The notes below the pieces were generated by a model that was not told where the DNA came from, searched no databases, and saw only the letters and a list, made by a program, of their open reading frames with translations. Source: Megascapheus bottae (taxonomy: Eukaryota > Chordata > Mammalia > Rodentia > Geomyidae). From it: a DNA stretch of 64,000 nt. Each line of letters begins with the position of its first letter. The stretch's first letter is position 1. Positions 21,195 to 31,395 of the stretch are shown piece by piece. A program made the translations under genes and the position numbers. The stretch spans positions 18,305,610 through 18,369,609 of the forward strand of contig JANJXV010000025.1 of assembly GCA_024803745.1 (NCBI GenBank), read 5' to 3'.

Positions 21195-21600
21195 TTAAAT
21201 CTAAAACCAAAAAACCTTTTAAAAAGAAAACTTAGGAGGTCTCCCAGGGCAAAGATTTCTCAGACGTGACACCAAGTTCACAATTCATAAAAAAAAAAAT
21301 TGATACTTTAGGCCTCGTGAAAATTAAGAGGTGTGCAAAAGACATTGTGAAGAAAAAGAAGAGTGGAAAAACAGATATACTACGGAATAAGAGAAAATAC
21401 TTTGCAAATCCCACAATCAACAGAGAGCTCGTATTCAGATCATAGCAAGAGCGCCTGCACTCAACAACTCAATTAAAACATGGAGGAAACACTTGAACTG
21501 ACACTTCACTGAAGAGTAGGTGCAGATGGCAGGAAAGCATGGGAAAACACATTTAATCTCGTGAGCCACAAGGGAAATGCCAATTAAAACCTCCATGAAA
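21195..21600 (+). mobile_element. Ancient L1M fragment (ORF2 region)
   Basis: Reading in order: CTTTAGGCCTCGTGAAAATT, GTGTGCAAAAGACATTGTG, AGAGAAAATACTTTGCAAAT, CTCAACAACTCAATTAAAAC, TGGAGGAAACACTTGAACTG, GGAAATGCCAATTAAAACC. This is the sense order of the ORF2 segment ending at the conserved block before the cysteine motif. It is heavily mutated with no open frame. Confidence 0.75.
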
Positions 21601-21768
21601 GCCCGATAGACTGGTGGTTCTCGCTTTTAATCCTAGCCACTGGGGAGCCTGAGATCTGAGGATCACAGTTCAAAGCCAGCGTAGGCAGGAATAGTTGTAA
21701 GACTCTTATCTCCAATGAAGCAACAGAAAAGCTGGGAGTGGAGGTGTGGCTCAAGCGGTAGATCACTA
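21601..21768 (+). mobile_element. 7SL-Geo SINE, 3'-truncated
   Basis: 7SL monomer plus the start of Geo (AGGTGTGGCTCAAGCGG), then it stops. It has cut off the old L1M. Confidence 0.8.
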
Positions 21769-22152
21769 TCCCAGCTCAGCTCTGGCTGCAATGCATCTTG
21801 GGGAAGGGTTCTTGGTGAGGGTTGCAGGCAGTCCCCCACTCTCTGCTTTCCTCTACACCCCTAATCCTGCCCATACCCCACCCCACAACAAACTGGGCCT
21901 GCCTCACCTCTGCAAGTTTTCTAGATTGTTCTAGCCACAAAGCCTCCCCTTCCCTCAACAGCTGCTCACACTCTTACTACCCCGATGCCCCACATTTGAC
22001 TGGGTGCCCAGCCAACAGGGGAGTTGGGTACCTGCAAGAACTAAGTGGGGGAGGGGGAGCTAGAATCTTCCTGCTTTGGCATCCATCCCAAATTGTGGGG
22101 ATCTCTCTCCTCACATTTATTAGCTTTGCCATCTCTCCCCACTCCCCCCAAC

Positions 22153-22189
<37 letters not shown>

Positions 22190-22239
22190 TCTAGAAATGC
22201 ACCCTGTCCACAAGCGACTTCCCCAAAAAAAGAAACTTT
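21769..22239. other. Unique sequence with a long poly(A)
   Basis: A 30-base A-run at 22154-22183 follows C-rich unique sequence. No SINE body or parent gene is recognisable to its left, so its origin is open. Confidence 0.4.
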
Positions 22240-22834
22240 AGGGGTAAGATGCTACTTTCTTTTAAGTTGAGCCTCACTCTCCCTCTTGACTAATTGAGAA
22301 GCTGGGATCAAACCACGACTTCAACGTCATTAACTAAAGCCACATAAAAGCTGCCTGCTTCCCCGTGCTCTCCTGATTTCCTCAAGCTGGCCTGCAGTAA
22401 GTATTCCTAATTGTGCTTGTTAAAAAGTGGATTTATGGATCCCAATTAGACTGCTTGGGCTCGCACGGCAGCCGTTTCCAACACCACCGAAACCCTTTCC
22501 TTCTGGCTGAGATGAAATCATTTTTTGGTAGGTGACAGGGTAATTACTAAAACATAAAAAGGACCTGCCGGCACCACTAAGCAGCTTCAGCAACTCTGTT
22601 AGAAGCCCTGGAGGACAGGCAGCCATTCGGATGGCAAATTTAAAGCTGCCATGAGCTTTTCCCATCTGCAGCCCAAAGCCCCATGGCGCCTCTCCCAAGG
22701 CCAAGGGCCAGCCTCCAGATGTCTGGCTCCAGCCCCATCCTGCCCACCTGCTTCCTTCCTCCCCCCCAATATTTCACACCACTTTCTACCCCCACTTTGC
22801 CCCATCTCCCTTAACACCCAACTCGAATGTCTCC
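22240..22834. other. Candidate conserved noncoding element
   Basis: Repeat-free. 22300-22560 contains AACGTCATTAACTAAAGCC, CTAATTGTGCTTG and CCAATTAGACTGC, with CAATTAG/TAATTG homeodomain-type cores. No exon. Confidence 0.35.
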
Positions 22835-23090
22835 AACTCCAGGAAGCCTTCCTTCCTTCACACCAGTCAAACGCAGTCCCTCACCCTTGGCCAACCAATC
22901 ATAATCTCTCACCAACCCTCTGCTAGCAGCTTACCTTAGCTATACCCATCTCTTATCCTGAGCTATGTGTGAGCTCTTGGGGGCAAGGACTAAGTCTCAT
23001 TACCACTGGCAGTTTTGCTGCTTCGTTACTTGGTATAGACTATCTCACTCATTCATTTGCTTATTCACTCATTAAATGTCTTGAAATCTT
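22835..23090 (+). mobile_element. L2-like 3' end relic
   Basis: CTCCAGGAAGCCTTCCTTCC, GTGAGCTCTTGGGGGCAAGG, ACTAAGTCTCATTACC and ATTCACTCATTAAATG follow the order of the L2 3' end. Confidence 0.6.
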
Positions 23091-23091
23091 G

Positions 23092-23328
23092 TGTGTGTAT
23101 GTGTGGTATGCCAGTTCTGAGACTTTGACTCAGGGCCTGGATGCTTTTCCTGAGCTTGTATGCTCAAGGGCAAATGGCTCTATCACATGAGCCATAGCTC
23201 CACTGGAGCTCTCACTGGAGGTAAGAGTTTCACAGACTTTCCTGCCAAGGCTGGCTTCAAATTGAGATCCTCAGATCTCAGCTTCCCAGGTAAATAGGAT
23301 TACAGGCATGAGCCACTGGCACCTAGCT
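23092..23328 (-). mobile_element. 7SL-Geo SINE, minus strand
   Basis: Geo end first, 7SL end ATGAGCCACTGGCACCTAGC last. Confidence 0.88.
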
Positions 23329-23357
23329 AAACCCATTTTTATAAATGGGCAAAAGGA

Positions 23358-23545
23358 GCTAGACACTGGTGGCCCAGGTCGAAGCCAACCCTAAAAGGAA
23401 AATCTATGAGACTCTTATCTCCAGGGAACCACCAAAAAGTTGGAAGTGGAGCTGTGGCTCAAATTGTAGAGCATCAGCTTTGAGCCCAAAGCTCAGGGAT
23501 GTAGTACTCAAGCTCTCAGTTCAAGGCCAGGACCAGCATGGGAGA
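23358..23545 (+). mobile_element. 7SL-Geo SINE with deleted 7SL core
   Basis: GCTAGACACTGGTGGCCC joins GAAGCCAACCC directly, missing the CTAGCTACTCAGGAGG block. The Geo half is present. Confidence 0.82.
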
Positions 23546-23861
23546 AGAAAAATGTTCCTGGCCAAATAATGACAAGAAAAGCATGAGGTCCAGATAAATA
23601 ACCAAGTAAAGCAAAATGACCATGGGGTGTCGTGGCACTGTAGCTTACAGCACAGCTGAGCTCAAAATGCAAGGGCCACAGAGCAGATGTCCCCCAGGTC
23701 AGAGATAGCCAAGGACCCAAGACATTCAGTGGGCCACATAAACCCTGGACATGCCAGAAGCCAGCTGAATGAGATCACACATCGTGCCCCCACCCCCAGC
23801 TACCACCAAGCCAGAATGTGCAGGTCTAGAGTTGTAGACCTTTGAGTCACTCAAAGATCAC
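23546..23861. other. Unique sequence, nothing recognised
   Basis: No repeat or exon signal. Confidence 0.4.
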
Positions 23862-24103
23862 TGGAACTGGATGCCAGTGACTCACACCTGTCATCCTAGC
23901 TACTCAGGAGACTGAGCTCTGAAGATCACACTTTGGAACCAACCCTGGGCAGAAAAGTCTATGAGATTCTTCTCTTCCATTAACCACCAGAAAACCAGAA
24001 GTGGTGCTGTGGCTTAAAGTGGTAGAGGGCTAGCCTTGTACAAAAAAACGCTTAGGGACAGCATCCAGGTTCCCAAGTTCAAGCCCCACGACCAATAAAA
24101 GAA
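23862..24103 (+). mobile_element. 7SL-Geo SINE
   Basis: Full pattern from GGAACTGGATGCCAGTG to TTCAAGCCCCACGACC. Confidence 0.88.
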
Positions 24104-24450
24104 ATTTAACACTGGAAATACACACTTATTATGTGAAAACTCCTGCAAGGTGATGTGTTTTAGAAGCAATTTTCAAGCCAAATGTATCTGCAGTCACCAC
24201 TTCGCTGTGCAATCCAACATCAAGTCACAAGCTGAGACTGAAATTCCATCTCCTGCTAAGACTACTGAGAATGTGGCAGCTTTGGTTCCTACCAAGGCCA
24301 TGGCACCAAATCACCAAGTCTCTGCCCTGGAGAAGGCTGAGGGACAGCCAGGACTGTACAGAGAAGGCCTAGTGAGGGATGGAGACACAGGCAGCTCACA
24401 ATACCAGTGTGGTAACCCAGGCCAAAATAGAACTCTCTGGAGGGAATTAA
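24104..24450. other. Unique sequence, no gene recognised
   Basis: A 112-residue frame (24150-24488) has no known domain and ends in the next SINE. Confidence 0.4.
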
Positions 24451-24665
24451 GTCAGAATGCCTGTAAATCTAGCTACTCGGGAGGCTGACATCCGATAATA
24501 CCAGTTCAAAGCCAGCCTGGGAAGAGAAGTCCATGAGATTTATCTCCAATGAACGACCAGAAAACCAGAAATAGAGGTGAGGTTCAAGGAATAGAACACT
24601 AGCCTGGAGTAGAGAAAGTCAAGCAAGAGCACAAGACCCTGAGTTCAAGCCCCAGTGCCAGCACA
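24451..24665 (+). mobile_element. 7SL-Geo SINE, 5'-truncated
   Basis: Starts at GCCTGTAAATCTAGCTACTC; Geo end GAGTTCAAGCCCCAGTGCC. Confidence 0.85.
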
Positions 24666-24697
24666 AATGTGTATACACACATCCACATAAAAGTTTT

Positions 24698-25238
24698 GGG
24701 GTTGGAGGCATGATTCAAGTGGTAGAGTGTCGGGGTTTTTAGTCCTCGGTCCCTCCGGACCTGCAGGAGGGATAGGGAGAACTATGCCCCAACCAGGACG
24801 AGCCAAGAAAGGGGAGGACCAACTGACCGCCCACACCCAGCCCTCCCTCGAGGGAGGACAATCAGATGCATCAGAGAGACCCATCAAGGCAGGAACTCTA
24901 TTGAGGAAGTACATTCAGCTAATATAGGATGCAGGAGCCTATCAGCACAAAGGTGGGCAGGGCGGGGGAGGTCCACGTGTTTACTCTCACTATAGGTCTC
25001 GGCAGAGAGTGGTAAAGCAGTAACACATTCGTACCCAATGGTAATCAAGTCTCAGCAGAAAGTGATTCACAATACCAAAGATATAGCTCAAAGTAAGGCA
25101 TGGCGTTCACACATGACAGCTCATTTCTTTGTGTGGTTATCTTACTCAGTGATGCAGATTCATGGGCCAGCCTGACCCTGCACTTGGCTCCCAACAGTAG
25201 AGTGTCAGCTGCGAAGTGACAGTACAAGCCCCGAAGCA
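24698..25238 (+). mobile_element. tRNA/ID-like SINE split by a solo LTR
   Basis: GGGTTGGAGGCATGATTC then AAGTGGTAGAG on the left, and TGTCAGCTGCGAAG then ACAAGCCCCGAAGC on the right. AAAAGTTTT lies on both sides (24689-24697, 25239-25247). Confidence 0.65.
24728..25196 (-). mobile_element. Solo LTR, ERV2/IAP-like
   Basis: A 469-base block starts TGTCGGGG and ends CCCAACA, so it has the TG...CA termini with TGT/ACA inverted ends. It is flanked by an exact 6-bp duplication GTAGAG (24722-24727, 25197-25202), the length typical of class II endogenous retroviruses. Read on the minus strand it begins TGTTGGGAGCC, like IAP-type LTRs as I know them, which is the reason for the strand call. No gag, pol or env sequence is present, so this is a solo LTR left by recombination. 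Family assignment is inference; the insertion itself is clear. Confidence 0.85.
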
Positions 25239-25248
25239 AAAAGTTTTT

Positions 25249-25977
25249 TGTTTTTTTTTTTTTAAGCTTCAGTCTCTGTGGCTCTAAACTCAAAATGAGT
25301 TCATTTAATCCAAACCCCCTGAGTTTGTACCTTTCCTCTACCCTGAAGAGTAGTAATCTAGACAGACCTTGGCCTGCCCACCTGAGGGGGCACTGGGCTA
25401 GGCCTGGTGCTACCCCATCTCTGAGTCCCTGACCCCCCCAACTCCAGGATGAGGAGGTTGGCAGAATCCCCCACTGACACCTCACCTGGAGGGAAGGTCC
25501 TGTAGCCAACCTCTGCAACCAAGTCTCGTTTGGAGCTCCATTTCCAGTGTCTTGCTCTGCCACAGCCCCATAAATCTCCAGTTTATTAATCCTGTACATG
25601 AAGCAGTCGGTGTAGAATCCTGATTTACTCCCTGTTCATAAAACGCCAAGAAATTAAAGATGGAAATTATGCAGAAGGACGCTGTGCTCCCAGTGGGGAG
25701 CCCCAGAGATTTCTCTTGGCCCTGAACCAGGTCCTCTCTGCCCTTCCTACCTCCCCAGTGCAGGAGTGTAGGATCCGGTGTCGTCATCTCACCTTGTCCT
25801 TTCTCAAGCACACCCCTCCATCTCTAGCTCCCCTGAGGCACCACACAGTTTCCCCTCAGACTCACTTTAAAAGATTCCCTTTGGGCTGGGGCAAGGGGGG
25901 CAGCGGGGAAGGGGGGGGACTTGGGGACACAAACTAGGCAGCTATTGAAACTATCCAACTGTCAAAACTCAAGGGCT
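25249..25977. other. Unique sequence, no gene recognised
   Basis: The minus-strand frame of 184 residues (25045-25599) spans the LTR, the SINE tail and unique sequence and has no recognisable domain. Bases 25880-25920 are G-rich. Confidence 0.4.
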
Positions 25978-26205
25978 GAGCCGGCACAGTGGCTCACGCC
26001 TGTAATCCTAGCTGCTCAGGAAGCTGAGCTCTGAGGATCAAGGTTCAAAACCAGCCCAGGCACAAAAGGACCTGAGACTCTTATCTCCAATTAACCTCTG
26101 GAAAATGGGAAGTGGGGCTATGGCTCAAGGGTAGGGCAGTAGCCTTGAACTGAAGAGCTCAGGGACAGCGCCCAGGCTGAGTTCAAACCCCATGACACAC
26201 TGACA
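25978..26205 (+). mobile_element. 7SL-Geo SINE
   Basis: CCGGCACAGTGGCTCACGCC start (CpGs retained) and Geo half to GAGTTCAAACCCCATGAC. Confidence 0.88.
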
Positions 26206-26219
26206 CACACACAACACAA

Positions 26220-26325
26220 GGGTGACCACAGTGGCTCACACCTATAATGTCGGCTACTCACAAAGTAGAGATTTGGGAGTCTAGCAGTTCTGAGGCCAGT
26301 CTAAACAAATAAACAAACCAACAGT
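26220..26325 (+). mobile_element. 7SL-like monomer
   Basis: GGTGACCACAGTGGCTCAC to an AAACAAATAAACAAACC tail; no Geo half. It is probably part of an older composite with the next pieces. Confidence 0.65.
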
Positions 26326-26326
26326 A

Positions 26327-26533
26327 GGGCTGGGAATGTGGCTTAGTGGTAGAGTGCTTACCTAGCATGCATGAAGCCCTAGATTCCATTCTTTAGTATT
26401 ACATACACCAAAAAAAGCCAGAAGTGGTGCTGTGGCTCATGTGGTAGAGTGCTAGTCTTTAGCAAAAGCTCAGGGACAGTGCGCAGGCCCTGAGTTCAAG
26501 CCCCAGGACTGGCATTAAAAAAAAAAAAAATAG
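26327..26533 (+). mobile_element. IDL-Geo SINE, older subfamily
   Basis: GGCTGGGAATGTGGCTTAG start; CCTAGATTCCATTC B-box decay; full Geo half. Confidence 0.9.
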
Positions 26534-26549
26534 GACTATCTCATCTCAA

Positions 26550-26720
26550 CAAACAAGGTGAGTGTGGAATTGGAACCTATAATCCTAGCTATGGAGGGAA
26601 TCATAAAATAAAGAGGATTGCTGTCTGAGGCTGGCCCCTGGGCAAATTAAAAGTGAGACACTGCCTAAAAAAAAAAACACCATCAGACTGGAAAAGTGGT
26701 TCAAGTGGTTCTACGGAACA
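26550..26720 (+). mobile_element. Old 7SL plus tRNA-like composite
   Basis: Diverged 7SL monomer (CCTATAATCCTAGCTATGG, GTGAGACACTGCC) followed by a tRNA-like start (GGAAAAGTGGTTCAAGTGG). Confidence 0.5.
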
Positions 26721-26993
26721 GAGGAAAGGGCCGAGGAAGAGGAAGAGGAGGGAGGAAGACAGAAAGGGATGGGAAAAGGAAGAAGGAGAGGATGAGTAGG
26801 GAAGGAACCCTAGGCTCTGAGCAGCCACGTCTCTCCTGTTCCCGTCAGCCAAGGACAGCCACAGGCAGGATCTGAACTACTCCAGTCCAGTGTGACATCT
26901 GCAGTGGGGCCCAGGAAGGTGAGGGTGGACATGAGTCCCTGCCTCCCTCAAGTTTTGAAGTTCTAAGCCTTCAGATCAGGACAGAAAGTGGCT
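26721..26993. other. Purine-rich then unique sequence
   Basis: GGAAGA-rich stretch to about 26805, then repeat-free. Confidence 0.5.
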
Positions 26994-27205
26994 GGGTGGA
27001 CACCTGTCGCTGATACCTGTAATCTCAGCTGCTCAGGAGGCTGAGATCTGTGGTTGGAATCCGGCCCTGACAGTAAAAGTCCTGAGACTCCAATGAACCA
27101 CCGAAAGAAAAAGCCTGACGTGGAGGTGGGGCTCAAGTGCTAGCCTTGAGTGAATAAGCCACGTAAGAGTATAAGGTTTGGAGCTCAAGGCCCCATACGA
27201 GCGCA
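26994..27205 (+). mobile_element. 7SL-Geo SINE, deleted
   Basis: CTCAGGAGGCTGAGATCTG present; the Geo A-box region is shortened to GGGGCTCAAGTGCTAGCC. Confidence 0.82.
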
Positions 27206-27482
27206 CATGCGCACACATACACAGAGGAGTCACTTATCTCAGGGGAAGCATTACCCAGAGCAAGAAAGGCTGGAAGGACATGGCCAAGGCCCAGAGGTGG
27301 CAGCGCACTGTGCATTGGTGGCTGGGGCCTCAGCAGGCTGAAGTTGCCAAAGCCAAAGAGGAAGGTGGATTCTGGGGAGTGGCAACTGTACTGATGATTA
27401 TCAAAGCCCACAAAGGAACTAAAGGCTTTCAGATAGGGCTAGGATACAGTCTGGTTTGCACTTGGACAAATCCTTCTGAGGG

Positions 27483-27700
27483 CAGAGCACTGTGGCTCAA
27501 GTCTATAATCCTAGCTACTTGAGAGCCAGAGATTGAGGGATCACCATTCAACATCAGCCGGCACACATATTCTGGAGACTCCATCTCAACTCATAGATGG
27601 CTATAGTGACACATGCCTGTCAGCTCAAACTACACAGCAGAGCACAGGGAATAAGGCTCAAAGCTGTAGGCCACCTCAGGCATTGAAGAAAAAAAAAAAA
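27483..27700 (+). mobile_element. Old dimeric 7SL SINE
   Basis: Two left-type monomers in tandem (from 27483 and about 27598, GCTATAGTGACACATGCC), with no Geo. Ends in poly(A). Confidence 0.6.
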
Positions 27701-27711
27701 CCAACACTTGG

Positions 27712-27832
27712 CCTGGCTCCAGTGGTTCAAGCCTATAATCCTAGCTACTCAGGAGGCTGAGATCTGAGGATCGAAGTTCGAAGCCAGCCTGAGCAGAAAA
27801 GTCCTCTTATCGCCAATGAAAAAACTGAAAAT
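27712..27832 (+). mobile_element. 7SL-Geo SINE, cut short
   Basis: 7SL monomer to CGCCAATGAAAAAACTG; the Geo half is absent and an IDL-Geo begins directly. Confidence 0.8.
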
Positions 27833-27835
27833 GGC

Positions 27836-28033
27836 GGGGCCGGGAGTTTGGCCTAGTGGTTAAAGTGCTTGCCTAGCATGCATGAAGACCCAGGTTCAAT
27901 TCCTCGGTACCACATACATAGAAAACGCCGGAAGTGGTGCTGAGCCTCAAGTGGTAGCGCTCTAGCCTTGAGAAAATCCAAGGACAGTGCTCAGGCCCTG
28001 AGCTCAAGCCCCAGGGCTGGCAAGGAAAAAAAA
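27836..28033 (+). mobile_element. IDL-Geo SINE, young subfamily
   Basis: GTGGTTAAAGTGC, CAGGTTCAATTCCTCGG, and GTGCTGAGCCTCAAG with GTAGCGCTCTAGCC. Confidence 0.93.
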
Positions 28034-28159
28034 ATTAGTAAGAAATATACTCTCTAACCAATTTATATAACTAACCCCTCTAATACATCACTTTTATAAC
28101 AACAATTTTAAACTTAAAGCAACATTCTACCTCATTAATACTCTGCTGCCCCCCCTCAA

Positions 28160-28272
28160 AAAAGGGACTAGACGTATGACTCAAGTGGCAGAGCACCTAT
28201 CTAGCAAGTATAAGCCCCTGAGTTTAATCCCTAGTACTGCCAAGTCAAAAAGAAAAAGAAAAAGAAAAAAAA
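28160..28272 (+). mobile_element. ID-like (tRNA-derived) SINE, old
   Basis: GACTCAAGTGGCAGAGCACC A box and GAGTTTAATCCCTAG B box, then an (AAAAAG)n tail. A single tRNA-type monomer. Confidence 0.7.
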
Positions 28273-28274
28273 AA

Positions 28275-28512
28275 CAGCTGGGCATAAATGGCTTACACCT
28301 TTAATCCTAGCTACTCAGGAGGTTGAGTTCTGGGTCTCTCAGTTCCAGGCCAGCCTAGGCAGGTAAGTCCATGAGACTCTTGTCTCCAATTAACCACCAA
28401 AAAAGCTGGAAGTACAGCTGTGGCTCAAGTGATAAGAGTACCAGCTTTGAATGAAAAAGCACAGGGACAGTGCTCAGGACCTGAATTCAAGCCTTGGAAC
28501 AGGCATACACAC
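28275..28512 (+). mobile_element. 7SL-Geo SINE
   Basis: AGCTGGGCATAAATGGC start; complete dimer. Confidence 0.88.
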
Positions 28513-28530
28513 ATTTAAATGTTTCCCTTT

Positions 28531-28757
28531 GGAGCTGGGTGCTGGTAGCTCGCACCTGTAATCCTAGCTATTCAGGAGGCTGTGATCTGAGGATCCTGGT
28601 TGGAAGCCAACCCAAGCAGGAAAGCCTCTTCGGCTTTTAGCTCTAGTTAACCATCAAAAGAAAGGGAAGTGGAGATGCCGCTCAAGTGGTAGAGTGCCAG
28701 CCTTGACTACAAAGGCTAGGAGAGAAATCCCAATAGTGACACCAAAAATAAATAAAG
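28531..28757 (+). mobile_element. 7SL-Geo SINE
   Basis: AGCTGGGTGCTGGTAGCTC start; Geo loop shortened; AATAAATAAAG tail. Confidence 0.85.
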
Positions 28758-29117
28758 ACCTCTTTGTAAGTAGTCAAGAGGCATCCCACCCACAATCACT
28801 GTCCTGTCCAGTCCAGCACAGAGCAAGGCTACCTGCCCAGTGCTTCTTCCTCCCTAGTCTGAGCTCAGTCCTCACTCCTGAATGACAAGGGACCCGCAAC
28901 CCAGTCTCCAGATGGGCATAAATCACAGCAGGAAGCTTGGCTGGGTTGGTGTCTTCTTTGGCATTCGAAGTGTCATTAATTATGTATTAAGTGTTTGAAA
29001 GGAAAAGACATCAGTAGCCTATACGATGTATTTGCATAGTAATAGAGGATTGATTAGATGCAATATCTATATGGAGGGCTACTGGGATTCGGGGCCCAGG
29101 GCTTTGCCGCAGTGGTA
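28758..29117. other. Unique sequence, candidate conserved block
   Basis: 28960-29065 is AT-rich with GTCATTAATTATGTATTAAG and GTATTTGCATAGTAATAGAG (octamer-like and homeodomain-like cores). Confidence 0.35.
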
Positions 29118-29146
29118 AATTACAGCCACATACACACATACACACA

Positions 29147-29183
<37 letters not shown>
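29118..29183. repeat. (CA)n microsatellite
   Basis: CA units with several TA interruptions. Confidence 0.95.
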
Positions 29184-29187
<4 letters not shown>

Positions 29188-29842
29188 TCTGGTGAAAGAT
29201 AGTAAATAATCACGTCCCAGTAGTTGAAGGGAGTCTCAGGGACTGCTGATGAGAAGTCACAGTCCTCTGCCTGGAGGGGAAAAGTACAGGAACTCACCAC
29301 TACTGCTCAGTATTCTGGGTGGGCCAGGCCCCCCTCTTCCTCCTACCTCCTCCCACCTCCCCAGTGGAGCCCTGGGCTGGGCCCACAGCACGTGCCCAGC
29401 CATCTGCAGAAGCTCCAGGAAAAAGCCCAGCAGCCACTTCCCAGCCTGGGATTCTGCTCAGGACTCTGCTCCCGGCTCTTCTGTGGTTTCCTCTGGGAGA
29501 CAGACCCAAGGCTCCTACAGAAGGGACATTCCACAAGTAGGCTGTGTGTTCTCTCTTAATGAGGAGCTGAGGGTTGGAGGAAAGCCACCCCCACTCCTGG
29601 GGGAGAAAGCATCTAACTCCACCCCAGGCAACAGCACAGCACCTGAGCCGTGGTGATGGGAATACACCCATGACATGGCTTAAACTCAACCCTCACTGCC
29701 AACACCCCCGCCCAGGTGTGGAAACTGAGGCATGGAACTACGTTCCCTGGACAGCAGCATTCCTCTCCTCCAGGTGGTGAGTTACAGATCCCCTTTGTAT
29801 ACAGATCCTCCCTAACCTCTCATTAACCATGCATCCTAGTGG
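29184..29842. other. Unique, GC-richer sequence, no gene confirmed
   Basis: Overlapping frames of 111, 135 and 129 residues on both strands have no recognisable domain. Coding is possible but unsupported. Confidence 0.35.
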
Positions 29843-30008
29843 GGCTGAAATGATGCCTGTAATCCCAGCTACTCAAGTGGCTGAGATCTGAGGACAGAGG
29901 CTCAAAGCCAGCCCAGGCAGATAAGTCTATGGGACTTTTGTCTCGCAGTAAAAGGGCAGAAGTGGAGGTGTGGCTCAAGTGGTAGATTGCTAGACTTGAG
30001 TTCAAGCT
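29843..30008 (+). mobile_element. 7SL-Geo SINE, truncated Geo
   Basis: ATGCCTGTAATCCCAGCTAC start; Geo jumps from GCTAGACTTGAG to TTCAAGCTCC. Confidence 0.85.
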
Positions 30009-30010
30009 CC

Positions 30011-30168
30011 AAGGAAGGAAGGAAGGGAGGGAGGAAGGAAGAAGGGAAGGAAGGGAGGGAGGAAGGAAGGAAGGAAGGAAGGAAGGAAGGAAGGAAGGAA
30101 GGAAGGAGGGAGGGAGGGAGGGAGGGAGGGAGGGAGGGAGGGAGGGAGGGAGGGAGGGAGGAAGGGAA
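30011..30168. repeat. (GGAA)n(GGGA)n purine tract
   Basis: GGAA units change to GGGA units near 30107. It lies immediately after the SINE tail and is purine-only over about 158 bases. Confidence 0.97.
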
Positions 30169-31007
30169 GATTAACCCTGTGCTAGTAGAAGGTCCCCTTT
30201 GATTCTGGTGCCTCACCAGCAGCAGGGACAACTAGCAGGCTGAGACTTTCCCTGGGCCCTTCCTTTTCCCCCTACAGACCTAAGTCAAGATACAGGCATC
30301 AGAGCTGGGCTAATTGTTGCTTAACCCTGGAAGATCCTCGTAGAATGAAAGTAGAACACCTATCCCAGGATGAGACAATCTCCTGACCCTGTTATTTTTG
30401 GTTGTTGTTATTTTTTTTTGGGGGGGGGGAGGGTCCCAGCTGGGTTCTCAGGGATACTCTGTCCAGAGCCAGACCTTCTTCTCTGCAGACGGGAAGCATT
30501 AAGGGGAGGGGAAAAAAGCAAGGATTTCCCAGCCTGCTAAGTCTGGGAGGAAGGTCTGAACCACAACAATGAAGAAATAAGGGAAAGAAAAAAAAAACAA
30601 CAACCTTACTATAATGACCTTCATGAAGAGCAACCACATTTTACCTTGAAAAACTGCAGAACAGAAAGCAGAATCTGTATAAGACAATGCAAATGAGATG
30701 CAAACACAAATGCAAATGGACTAGGGCTGGCCACAGAAGCTTTCCCACGCTGGCTGGCCCAGTGTGCTCCAGAGAGAAGGAGAGGGAAGCAGTCAGAGGG
30801 CAATTAGGGACTGAAGAAGGCCTGAGCAGGCAGGAGAGAAGGATGGGGTGCTGAGACACATTAGGGGGAAACCCAGGCCTAGGGAAATTTCCCCATTCTG
30901 ATCATACTGGGTTTGTGATGGATGCACATATACACAACAAACCCATACACCACAGATCCCTATAGACAAAACCCCAGTATCCAATTCCAGTATACAAACA
31001 CAAATGG
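30169..31007. other. Unique sequence with octamer cluster
   Basis: Repeat-free apart from a T10/G9 run at 30411-30429. Holds three octamer-like sites at 30687-30717. Confidence 0.45.
30687..30717 (+). promoter_or_regulatory. Three phased octamer-like sites
   Basis: ATGCAAAT (30687), ATGCAAAC (30698) and ATGCAAAT (30710) recur at 11-12 base spacing, about one helical turn. This would suit POU-factor binding on one DNA face. Motif evidence only. Confidence 0.4.
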
Positions 31008-31197
31008 CTAGCAACTTAGGAGACTGAAAATAGGAAGATCAAGGTTCATCCAGGCTGACCCAAGGCAGAGAAGTCCAAGAGATTCAGTCTCAATGGGAGA
31101 AGCTGGGTATGGGAATGTACACCTGTCATCCTAGCAACATGGCAGGCCGAGATCTGGAATATCAAGGTCCAAAGGCCAGCCCAGGCAAAGTTTGTGT
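31008..31197 (+). mobile_element. Old dimeric 7SL SINE
   Basis: Two degenerate left-type monomers (second from about 31104, GCTGGGTATGGGAATG). Confidence 0.6.
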
Positions 31198-31393
31198 CTC
31201 CTTAACTTCTTTGCTCACGGCTGGCATTATACCTAACACTGGATCCACAGCTTCACTTCCGGCTTTTTGGTGCTTAACTGGAGATAACAGTCCCATAGAC
31301 TTTCCTGCCCAGGATGGCTTCGAACCACATTCCTCAGCTCTCAAGTCTCTTGAGTAGCTGGGATTACAGTTGTGAGCTACAGGCAACAGGCTT
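31198..31393 (-). mobile_element. 7SL-Geo SINE, minus strand
   Basis: Degenerate Geo, then CTTCCGGCTTTTTGGTG and the 7SL end to GAGCTACAGGCAAC. Confidence 0.82.
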
Positions 31394-31395
31394 CT

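Noticed and set aside
25045..25599. 184-residue minus-strand open frame
   Set aside because: Runs through a solo LTR, a SINE tail and unique DNA; no domain.
29224..29689. Overlapping 111-135-residue frames on both strands
   Set aside because: Mutual overlap on opposite strands in GC-richer DNA suggests chance. No domain recognised.
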